From positions 1-6,547 of the forward strand of contig JAHHUJ010000119.1 of assembly GCA_020024075.1 (NCBI GenBank): 6,547 nucleotides of DNA. Direction: 5' to 3'. Each line of letters starts with the position of its first letter. The stretch's first letter is position 1. The position numbers and the translations under genes are program-made. Shown in pieces: positions 1-4,753 of this stretch. Under the pieces are notes generated by a model. That model made no database searches. It saw only the letters and a list, made by a program, of their open reading frames with translations, and was not told the origin of the DNA. This DNA comes from Psychrobacter sp. Lineage in GTDB: Bacteria > Pseudomonadota > Gammaproteobacteria > Pseudomonadales > Moraxellaceae.

Positions 1-214
1 GAGCTTGGCTAATGGCATCAATGAACCCAGTCCAACCCATTTGGGTGGTGGTATAAGCCATCATTGCAAAGGGCAAGATAACCAAAAGCGATAAGCTTAG
101 TACGGTAATACCCATAGATAAGCCAAAGCCAGGTAGCACATTACGTTGACGCAGCTTGGTTAACCAAGAGCGTTGGCGTACGGGAGTCGCTGTCGATGTG
201 GTCTGCTGGGTCAT
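1..214 (-). CDS. cysT: Sulfate/thiosulfate ABC transporter permease CysT, N-terminal part (cut by window edge)
   Basis: Only the first 71 codons are present, reading leftward from ATG at 214. The product is the inner-membrane permease that pairs with CysW and the ATPase CysA to import sulfate or thiosulfate handed over by a periplasmic binding protein. A short polar, basic N-terminus (about residues 1-25, rich in Thr, Arg and Gln) leads into the family-typical VLPGFGLSMG at about 26-35. The first transmembrane helix follows at about 31-54, then a periplasmic stretch with GWTGFIDAI. The start is supported by a weak purine-rich GTGAGA a few bases upstream and by the usual N-terminal length of CysT. 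It lies 192 bp downstream of a sulfate-binding protein gene on the same strand. It nevertheless has its own copy of the shared promoter module, so it need not depend on read-through. cysW and cysA are expected beyond the left edge but are not visible. Confidence 0.9.
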   Translation of the reverse strand, partial: MTQQTTSTATPVRQRSWLTKLRQRNVLPGFGLSMGITVLSLSLLVILPFAMMAYTTTQMGWTGFIDAISQA

Positions 215-276
215 GGGTATCTCACTGCTTTTATTAAAGTTACTACTGCTAGTGCCTGATTACGGCGGTTTTAGTC

Positions 277-352
277 ATGCTCATCATGCTAACAGGGGTT
301 AGTTATTAAGTTTAATGATGAATAAGGCTATCGTAGTGAATAAAAGGAATAT
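277..352 (-). promoter_or_regulatory. cysT promoter, copy 1 of the shared 67-bp module
   Basis: Read on the minus strand, the module has ATATTC (352-347), TTATTC (343-338), GATAG (332-328), TTATTC (325-320), a -10-like CTTAAT (310-305) and CTGTTAGCAT (295-286). A second AGCAT follows at 281-277. The same parts with the same spacing lie upstream of both binding-protein genes. Taking 310-305 as the -10 puts transcription start near 298, giving a leader of about 84 nt. GATAG then falls at -35 with a 17-bp spacer. GATAG is a poor match to TTGACA, which suggests the promoter needs an activator. The two upstream hexamers at about -40 to -54 sit where a LysR-type activator such as CysB would bind. 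The CysB assignment is inference. Confidence 0.6.
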
Positions 353-406
353 AGCTCAACTACTTAGCCTATTTAACTGACTACTGACGGCTTAACTTAG
401 TACTAG

Positions 407-1555
407 TTAACCATACTTAACTTGATTCACAGCCAGTTGATCAAACACGCCGCCGTCTTTGAAGAATTTACTCATGATCTCATCCCAGCTACCAAAGACC
501 TCATTGGCACGGAAAGTATCAAGTGGTGGCAGCTTGTCACTATTGGCCGCCAAAATACTGGGGTTACTCGGACGTAGGTAGTTGTTAGCAGCCAGCTGCT
601 GAGCTTCATCGCTCCATAAGTACTGCAGATATTCAGTAGCTGCCTCAGTGGTGCCTTTTTTGTCAGTGACTTTTTGTACTACGGCCACTGGGTTTTCAGA
701 CTGAATGGAGTAACTTGGGTATACAATCTGCACCTGACCTTTACCAAACTTAGTTGCTGACAGGTTGGCCTCGTTTTCAAAGGTGATTAGCACATCACCG
801 ATGTTACGCTGAACGAAGGTCGTGGTCGCAGCACGGCCACCGTTTTCATAAACCTTCACATTGCCAAGCAGCTGCTTTACATAAGCTTGAGTCTTAGTCT
901 CATCGTTATTAAATTTGTGCAAGCCATAGCCATAAGCACCTAAGAAGCTATAACGACCACTGCCTGATGCTTTTGGATTGGCAATGATAATCTCCACCCC
1001 AGGCTTAGCCAAATCATCCCAGTCCTTAATCTGCTTAGGGTTACCTTCTCTAACCAAAAACACTGTGGTACTGGTAAACGGCACCGCATGATTTGCAAAA
1101 GCTTGGCTCCAATCATCCGCTACCAAGCCCTTGTCTTGTAGCAGCTCAATGTCAGAGCCTTGGTTCATGGTCGCCACGTCGGCTTGAAGCCCATTGGCCA
1201 CGGATAGCGCCTGCTTACTTGAGCCCCCATGCGACTGACTCAAGCTTATGCTGCTGCTAGGGTGCGCCGCCTTATAATGCTTCACAAAAAGCGGGTTATA
1301 CTCTTTATAAAAATCACGCGAGATGTCATAAGATACGTTGAGCAGTTGCACATTTTTATTTTCAATAGTGGTGACGCTGCCATCTGCATTGGTCACTGTA
1401 TTTTGCTGCTTTTGATTGCCACAAGCACTTAAAGCTAGGGTCAAAGTGGCTAGAGTGGCTACGGTGCGCCACTGCCTAAAAGAAGCTGGCAGGCGTACAG
1501 CAGCCAAATAAGTATTATTTGAGTATATGTGAGTAGAATGTTTGATATTAGCCAT
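407..1555 (-). CDS. sbp: Sulfate/thiosulfate-binding lipoprotein, downstream paralogue (Sbp/CysP family)
   Basis: This 382-residue protein is the substrate receptor of the CysTWA sulfate importer. A basic N-terminus and hydrophobic stretch (about 30-44) end in the lipobox LSAC with Cys45, so it is probably a membrane-anchored lipoprotein, unlike the soluble E. coli Sbp and CysP. The lead sequence before the lipobox is long, but GGAAG lies 8 nt before ATG 1555 and supports this start. Family landmarks in order are NVSYD (73-77), SHGGSSKQA (108-116), ANPKASGSGR (192-201), ENGGRAATTTF (237-247) and IGDVLITFENE (252-262). By my alignment to enterobacterial Sbp, the ligand-contact Ser130 is kept (Ser197), Gly132 is Ser199 and Trp192 is Phe259. 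The Phe is the CysP state. The mature part is roughly three quarters identical, by eye, to the paralogue encoded upstream at 1896-3005. It has its own promoter module, and no clear intrinsic terminator follows it. Sulfate versus thiosulfate preference cannot be settled from sequence. Confidence 0.93.
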   Translation of the reverse strand: MANIKHSTHIYSNNTYLAAVRLPASFRQWRTVATLATLTLALSACGNQKQQNTVTNADGSVTTIENKNVQLLNVSYDISRDFYKEYNPLFVKHYKAAHPSSSISLSQSHGGSSKQALSVANGLQADVATMNQGSDIELLQDKGLVADDWSQAFANHAVPFTSTTVFLVREGNPKQIKDWDDLAKPGVEIIIANPKASGSGRYSFLGAYGYGLHKFNNDETKTQAYVKQLLGNVKVYENGGRAATTTFVQRNIGDVLITFENEANLSATKFGKGQVQIVYPSYSIQSENPVAVVQKVTDKKGTTEAATEYLQYLWSDEAQQLAANNYLRPSNPSILAANSDKLPPLDTFRANEVFGSWDEIMSKFFKDGGVFDQLAVNQVKYG

Positions 1556-1603
1556 GAGTTCATCTTCCTAATACAAGCCAGACAAGTCTTTGTCGACCTA
1601 AGT

Positions 1604-1676
1604 ATGCTCATGCTAACAGTCGCCCTTTATTATATTTAGTGATTAATAAATCTATCTTAATGATATATAGGAATAT
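1604..1676 (-). promoter_or_regulatory. Promoter of the downstream binding-protein gene, copy 2 of the shared module
   Basis: On the minus strand: ATATTC (1676-1671), a degenerate TATATC (1667-1662), GATAG (1656-1652), a degenerate TTATTA (1649-1644), a perfect -10 TATAAT (1634-1629) and CTGTTAGCAT (1619-1610). A second AGCAT lies at 1608-1604. The spacing of all elements up to CTGTTAGCAT equals that of the other two copies. The second AGCAT is 3 bp closer than in those copies. Two hexamers are decayed while the -10 is consensus, so this copy may be less activator-dependent or have a higher basal level (inference). Predicted transcription start is near 1622, with a leader of about 67 nt. Confidence 0.6.
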
Positions 1677-1730
1677 AGAAGCCGCTGAACCTTGACTAAA
1701 ATAAAGCTCTTAAAGACATAAAATTTAAAC

Positions 1731-1790
1731 AAAAAAGCAGTGGCCCAAGGCAGGTTATCTTAAGAGAGATAACCACTTGAGCACACTGCT
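1731..1790 (-). terminator. Rho-independent terminator of the upstream binding-protein gene
   Basis: A long, interrupted hairpin has an outer stem AGCAGTG/CACTGCT (1736-1742 with 1784-1790), a middle CAAG/CTTG (1746-1749 with 1776-1779) and a perfect inner 8-bp stem GGTTATCT/AGATAACC (1753-1760 with 1767-1774) closing a 6-nt loop. On the minus strand it is followed by TTTTTTG and further T-rich sequence. It sits about 105 nt past the stop codon at 1896 and before the next promoter module, so it separates the two paralogues into distinct transcription units. Confidence 0.8.
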
Positions 1791-1799
1791 GGGTATTAA

Positions 1800-1854
1800 T
1801 CAAAGCTTACTGTTAAGTATTAACTGTTAGGTGTTAAACAAAGATAAGCTTTGA
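1800..1854 (-). repeat. Inverted repeat enclosing a 14-bp tandem repeat in the 3' untranslated region
   Basis: TCAAAGCTTA (1800-1809) and TAAGCTTTGA (1845-1854) form a perfect 10-bp inverted repeat around a 35-nt loop. The loop region contains two adjacent near-identical 14-mers, ACTGTTAAGTATTA (1809-1822) and ACTGTTAGGTGTTA (1823-1836), which match at 12 of 14 positions. The structure lies between the stop codon at 1896 and the terminator hairpin, so it is in the transcribed 3' end of the upstream binding-protein gene. The role is unknown. It could stabilise the message or belong to a 3'-end-derived RNA. Confidence 0.55.
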
Positions 1855-1895
1855 CCAATTTAGTACAACAAGGTTCTTAATGCTTACGGTCTGCC

Positions 1896-3005
1896 CTATT
1901 TAGGCGCATTAATTGCTAACTGATCAAACACACCGCCATCACTAAAGTAAGTACTCATAATCTCATCCCAAGTGCCAAACACATCATTAGGACGGAAGGT
2001 ATCAACTGGGGGTAATTTGTCACTATTGGCATCTAATACTGACTGTACGCTTGGACGCAAGTACAGATCAGCGGCCAACTGCTGCGCCTCATCACTCCAT
2101 AGGTAGTTTAGATATTCAGTAGCCGCTTCGGTAGTGCCTTTTTTATCAGTCACGGCGTTGACCACTGCCACAGGGCTTTCTGACTTAATAGAATAATTAG
2201 GATAAACGATATCTACTTGACCTTTACCAAACTGAGTAGTGGCTAAGTTTGATTCATTTTCAAAAGTAATGAGCACATCACCGATATTACGCTGAACGAA
2301 AGTCGTAGTCGCTGCACGGCCGCCATTCTCATAGACTTTTACGTTCTTTAATAAGTCTTTGACATAAGCTTTGGTCTTGTCTTCATCTTTATTAAAAGTA
2401 TGTAGACCATAACCATAAGCGCCTAAGAATGCATAGCGGCCATTACCAGTTACCTTTGGATTGGCCATCACAATCTCAAGGCCGGGCTTGGTTAAGTCCT
2501 CCCAACCTTTGATATCTTTTGGGTTATCTTTACGCACTAAGAAGACGATGGTGCTGGTAAAAGGCACTGAGTAATCTGGGAACGCATCGGTCCAATTGTC
2601 CGCTACCAAGCCTTTTTTTTGCAGTAGCTCAATATCAGAGCCTTGGTTCATAGTCGCCACGTCGGCTTGCAGACCGTTGGCTACTGATAGCGCCTGCTTA
2701 CTTGAGCCACCATGTGATTGGTTGATACTGATATTAGCCCCTGGATGCAGCTCTTTATAATGCTTCACAAACATTGGGTTGTATTCTTTATAGAAGTCAC
2801 GAGCGACATCATAAGAGACGTTTAACAGCTCAATATTTTGGCCTTCGGTACTGGCCGTTGCACCCTCAGTGCTGTCTGCTGCTGTGTCATTTTTTTGATT
2901 ATTACAGGCGGTTAAACCTAAAGCTAGAGTCGCCACTGTGGTAATAGAGGCCAACTTGGCTGCCTTAGTAAAAGGAGTTTCGCTGAATTTAAGGGTTATC
3001 GCCAT
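1896..3005 (-). CDS. sbp: Sulfate/thiosulfate-binding lipoprotein, upstream paralogue (Sbp/CysP family)
   Basis: This 369-residue receptor of the sulfate/thiosulfate ABC importer is the first gene of the locus in transcription order. A signal segment (about 17-33) ends in the lipobox LTAC with Cys34, followed by an acidic, Thr/Ser-rich linker (about 39-56) before the fold starts at NIELLNVSYD. Landmarks are SHGGSSKQA (97-105), ANPKVTGNGR (181-190), ENGGRAATTTF (226-236) and IGDVLITFENE (241-251). Against Sbp ligand contacts, Ser45 is kept (Ser101), Ser130 is Thr186, Gly132 is Asn188, Ala173 is Gly229 and Trp192 is Phe248. The Asn, Gly and Phe are CysP-like. The Ser-to-Thr change is not in the neighbouring paralogue. 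AAGGA 8 nt before ATG 3005 supports the start. The gene has its own promoter module upstream and its own terminator at 1731-1790. The linker and the ligand-loop differences are the main divergence from the downstream copy, which suggests specialised rather than redundant roles (inference). Confidence 0.93.
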   Translation of the reverse strand: MAITLKFSETPFTKAAKLASITTVATLALGLTACNNQKNDTAADSTEGATASTEGQNIELLNVSYDVARDFYKEYNPMFVKHYKELHPGANISINQSHGGSSKQALSVANGLQADVATMNQGSDIELLQKKGLVADNWTDAFPDYSVPFTSTIVFLVRKDNPKDIKGWEDLTKPGLEIVMANPKVTGNGRYAFLGAYGYGLHTFNKDEDKTKAYVKDLLKNVKVYENGGRAATTTFVQRNIGDVLITFENESNLATTQFGKGQVDIVYPNYSIKSESPVAVVNAVTDKKGTTEAATEYLNYLWSDEAQQLAADLYLRPSVQSVLDANSDKLPPVDTFRPNDVFGTWDEIMSTYFSDGGVFDQLAINAPK

Positions 3006-3071
3006 GGGTTATATCCTTGCAAAGCGTTATTTGGTGTCAAATTAATTATATGATGAGAAGATGGTTACTTT

Positions 3072-3147
3072 ATGCTTACTATGCTAACAGTAGCTGCATA
3101 TGATGTTTAATAACGAATAAGGCTATCTATGTGAATAATTAGAATAT
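3072..3147 (-). promoter_or_regulatory. Promoter of the upstream binding-protein gene, copy 3 of the shared module
   Basis: On the minus strand: ATATTC (3147-3142), TTATTC (3138-3133), GATAG (3127-3123), TTATTC (3120-3115), a weak -10 at about 3105-3098 (CATCAT, or TCATAT shifted by 2 bp), CTGTTAGCAT (3090-3081) and AGCAT (3076-3072). All three hexamers are intact, as in the cysT copy, and the spacing is identical. The weak -10 and the lack of a TTGACA-like -35 suggest strong dependence on an activator. Predicted start is near 3093, with a leader of about 88 nt. Confidence 0.6.
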
Positions 3148-3168
3148 GACAAAAATAAGCAAAAACAA

Positions 3169-3250
3169 TTTTTAAAATAATTAAATTTGTGGCATAATCG
3201 ATGTCTTTTTCTGTGTTAAATCTTGTAATAATTGTTTTTATCCGCATAAT
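3169..3250 (+). promoter_or_regulatory. Candidate promoters for the orphan lipoprotein gene
   Basis: Two plus-strand candidates lie in the AT-rich gap. The better one is TTGTAA (3223-3228), a 16-bp spacer and CATAAT (3245-3250), predicting a start near 3257 and a leader of about 100 nt. The other is an extended -10, TGGCATAAT (3190-3198), with only a poor -35. They lie back to back with the minus-strand promoter module ending at 3147. The rest of the 3006-3355 gap holds nothing else I can name apart from the leader hairpin at 3293-3316. Confidence 0.35.
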
Positions 3251-3292
3251 ACTGATAAGCACTTATGTTAATACGCAGTGCCTATAGTTTTT

Positions 3293-3316
3293 ATTTGTAG
3301 CAAGGAAGCTACAAAT
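3293..3316 (+). promoter_or_regulatory. Perfect stem-loop in the leader of the orphan lipoprotein gene
   Basis: ATTTGTAGC (3293-3301) pairs perfectly with GCTACAAAT (3308-3316) around the loop AAGGAA. The loop looks like a ribosome-binding sequence but is about 50 nt before the chosen start codon at 3356, too far to serve it. No T-run follows, so it is not an intrinsic terminator. It may protect the 5' end of the message or bind a regulator. Function is inferred only from structure. Confidence 0.45.
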
Positions 3317-3355
3317 CGCAATTAAGCTATGTATAGCATTCAAGGCGGTATATTT

Positions 3356-3931
3356 ATGAACTCTATTCTGACCCCGATGGCAGTTATCAAAGTGTTATTG
3401 CTAGGTGCTTTATGCACCAGCTCTTTGAGCTCTTGCTATGTACAGCCAAACTCTCAAGTGGGCATTCCAGACCAGCCAAAGCCCACTCAGCTACAGTCTG
3501 TAGCCAACCCAGATCTGCCAATGGGTCGTTATGTCAAAGTGGATAGCCCAGAGGCCACGCAGCTAATCATTGATGTGACCAAAACCGGTATGGCGATGCC
3601 TGCCAAAGAGATCAAAATCAACCTAAACTCTCAATCCACCAATGCCGAAGCTGACCAAGTCTCTTGTCGCTACCAAGGTCTAGCCACTCTTATGGGCCAA
3701 GATGCGTTACATGGCTTAGTTTATACCGCACCTATTAGCAATATTACCACGCATACTGACGGAACTAATCTTAATATTAAGCATGAAAAAGGGCTGATAT
3801 TTTTCCGATTTAAAGACAATATCTTAAGCCTAGACAGCAACAACCCTGAAGCGCTTAGCGTATTATGTCAGAGCGGTGACCCTCTAAAAGGTGACTATAC
3901 CAAAAGTGGCAATTACACCAAGCTTAACTAG
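3356..3931 (+). CDS. Uncharacterised lipoprotein (orphan, monocistronic)
   Basis: I do not recognise the family. The likely product is 191 residues. A hydrophobic signal segment (about 9-23) ends in the lipobox LSSC with Cys27, predicting a lipid-anchored envelope protein. A proline-rich linker follows (about 31-55, PNSQVGIPDQPKPTQ). The folded part has two more cysteines, Cys104 in SCRYQG and Cys171 in VLCQSGD near the C-terminus, which could form a disulfide. The alternating pattern of NLNIKHEKGLIFFRFKDN suggests beta strands. An in-frame ATG nine codons earlier (3329) exists, but I chose 3356 because AAGGCGG lies about 7 nt before it, whereas 3329 has no ribosome-binding site and sits in a tiny palindrome (GCTAT-GT-ATAGC). 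It reads away from the sulfate locus and ends at a bidirectional terminator, so it appears to be transcribed alone. Its role is unknown. Confidence 0.8.
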   Translation: MNSILTPMAVIKVLLLGALCTSSLSSCYVQPNSQVGIPDQPKPTQLQSVANPDLPMGRYVKVDSPEATQLIIDVTKTGMAMPAKEIKINLNSQSTNAEADQVSCRYQGLATLMGQDALHGLVYTAPISNITTHTDGTNLNIKHEKGLIFFRFKDNILSLDSNNPEALSVLCQSGDPLKGDYTKSGNYTKLN

Positions 3932-3960
3932 CTCACAGCTGTATACAAAAACCAGACCAT

Positions 3961-3998
3961 AAAAAACCCAGTGCGATTATCACACTGGGTTTTATTTT
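3961..3998. terminator. Bidirectional rho-independent terminator between convergent genes
   Basis: An 11-bp perfect stem, AAAACCCAGTG (3963-3973) with CACTGGGTTTT (3983-3993), encloses a 9-nt loop. On the plus strand it runs into TTTTATTTTATT. On the minus strand the A-run at 3961-3966 gives TTTTTT. It therefore can stop both the lipoprotein gene ending at 3931 and the opposing small secreted-protein gene ending at 4063. Confidence 0.88.
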
Positions 3999-4062
3999 AT
4001 TGGCTATCTATTTTATTGCCTAATAGCCACTTAGCAAGTTATAAGCTTATTTGGCAAACTTA

Positions 4063-4410
4063 TTATTTGGCACATTTATTGTAATACTGGCGGATAAAGT
4101 TATCTACTTGCTTGTCTTTGTCAGCTTTTGACTTGGCTTGTGGCACTTTGTACGCCTCAGCAATGATATTCTTAGCTAAGGTTTGGTAAGCTTCGTTATC
4201 GCTACTGGTCTTCTTGGTTACTTGAGCTTTAGACACTCCGTTTTGTCTATCATCCATAATGTTACCGGCCAAGCTGGCAATATCAACGCAAACTTCATTA
4301 AGATCCTCATTTGCAGCTTGTGCGCCTACAGATGGAAGCATCATGGTCGCTGCCAATGCTACTGCGGCTAAAGTTTTGTGTTTCATATTACTCATTGTTG
4401 ACTTGGCCAT
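4063..4410 (-). CDS. Small secreted protein with two cysteines, function unknown
   Basis: This 115-residue protein has a clear signal peptide: a basic start (KHK at 10-12), a hydrophobic core (about 14-25) and a likely signal peptidase I site after AQA (30-32). The mature part of about 83 residues is predominantly helical and polar, with many Lys, Asp and Gln. It has exactly two cysteines, Cys41 near its start (NEVCVDIASLAGNIMDDRQNG) and Cys113 three residues from the end (YYNKCAK). A disulfide joining the two ends is plausible in the periplasm. AAGGA about 10 nt before ATG 4410 supports the first Met over Met6 or Met9. It appears monocistronic and ends at the terminator shared with the opposing lipoprotein gene. 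I do not recognise a named family. Small acid-chaperone-like or other periplasmic stress proteins have a similar size and layout, but nothing here proves such a role. Confidence 0.82.
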   Translation of the reverse strand: MAKSTMSNMKHKTLAAVALAATMMLPSVGAQAANEDLNEVCVDIASLAGNIMDDRQNGVSKAQVTKKTSSDNEAYQTLAKNIIAEAYKVPQAKSKADKDKQVDNFIRQYYNKCAK

Positions 4411-4422
4411 AATGGAAAATCC

Positions 4423-4440
4423 TTAAATTTCAAAATTTAA
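4423..4440. repeat. AT palindrome next to the ribosome-binding site of the secreted-protein gene
   Basis: TTAAATTT (4423-4430) and AAATTTAA (4433-4440) are perfect inverted repeats separated by CA. On the minus strand they lie in the leader, and the 3' arm runs directly into the AAGGA ribosome-binding site. It could be a weak operator or leader hairpin, but such AT palindromes also arise by chance. Confidence 0.35.
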
Positions 4441-4591
4441 TTGTTTGGTAAAATAATTAATGGGGTAATACTTGGTTAATACAACTAAGTTATTCACCCT
4501 ATTGGGTTTATTGCTCCCAGTATATGGATAATTCATTGCTACAATCATAACTATTCGTATCAATAAGGTTGCTGTAGCAAAAAGTGCTAAT

Positions 4592-4621
4592 AACCAGCCA
4601 TTACTGATGACTGGTTTTTTT
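4592..4621 (+). terminator. Orphan plus-strand intrinsic terminator
   Basis: The stem is AACCAG (4592-4597) with CTGGTT (4611-4616), extended by CAT/ATG (4599-4601 with 4607-4609) across one C-A mismatch, around a 5-nt loop. A run of seven T (4615-4621) follows on the plus strand. The minus-strand side has no adjoining T-run, so the orientation is plus. No plus-strand gene lies between 3931 and this point. It may end a small RNA or antisense transcript, or insulate hsdM. Confidence 0.55.
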
Positions 4622-4649
4622 GGGCTTGTATTGCATTGTGCTTTGTCAG

Positions 4650-4678
4650 TTGCGCCCAAAGCTTTAAGCGCTTAATAT
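4650..4678 (+). promoter_or_regulatory. Candidate hsdM promoter overlapping a 12-bp palindrome
   Basis: TTGCGC (4650-4655), a 17-bp spacer and TAATAT (4673-4678) form a moderate sigma-70-type promoter, predicting a start near 4685 and a leader of about 70 nt. The perfect palindrome TTAAGCGCTTAA (4664-4675) overlaps the spacer and the -10 box, a position where a bound dimer would block transcription. The link to an actual repressor is inference. Confidence 0.4.
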
Positions 4679-4753
4679 AACTCAATTAATTAATACATCT
4701 GTAAAAAGTAAAACTTTGAGATGTAAATTCATAAAAACAGAGATACCTAAAAC

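Larger units (their letters stand above)
4411..4753. other. AT-rich intergenic region between divergent genes
   Basis: This 343-bp gap separates the minus-strand secreted-protein gene from plus-strand hsdM. It holds a short palindrome beside the secreted gene's ribosome-binding site, a plus-strand intrinsic terminator at 4592-4621 and a candidate hsdM promoter at 4650-4678. A weak minus-strand promoter for the secreted gene may lie at 4484-4456 (TTGTAT, 17 bp, ATTAAT). One open frame on the minus strand (4423-4659) starts with TTG, has no ribosome-binding site and runs through the terminator hairpin, so I do not call it a gene. Confidence 0.6.

Noticed and set aside
215..298. Riboswitch in the leaders of the sulfate genes
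   Set aside because: The three leaders are only about 67-88 nt. They share no structure beyond the start-site block, and I see no conserved SAM-riboswitch-like core.
356..406. Intrinsic terminator after the downstream binding-protein gene
   Set aside because: There are short repeats such as TTAACT/AGTTAA, but no GC-rich stem followed by a T-run. Read-through into cysT remains possible.
1229..1432. Plus-strand open frame opposite the downstream binding-protein gene
   Set aside because: It lies wholly antisense to a well-supported gene and has no recognisable product or ribosome-binding site.
3329..3355. Earlier ATG for the orphan lipoprotein
   Set aside because: No ribosome-binding site precedes 3329, it adds nine residues ahead of the signal segment, and AAGGCGG is placed correctly for the ATG at 3356.
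4183..4371. Plus-strand open frame opposite the small secreted-protein gene
   Set aside because: It is a mirror frame of a gene with a clear signal peptide and start site, and its translation shows no known motif.
4423..4659. Minus-strand open frame of 78 codons with one hydrophobic stretch
   Set aside because: It starts with TTG, has no ribosome-binding site, runs through an intrinsic terminator hairpin and covers the likely promoter and leader of the secreted-protein gene. Its C-terminal half has no protein-like pattern.
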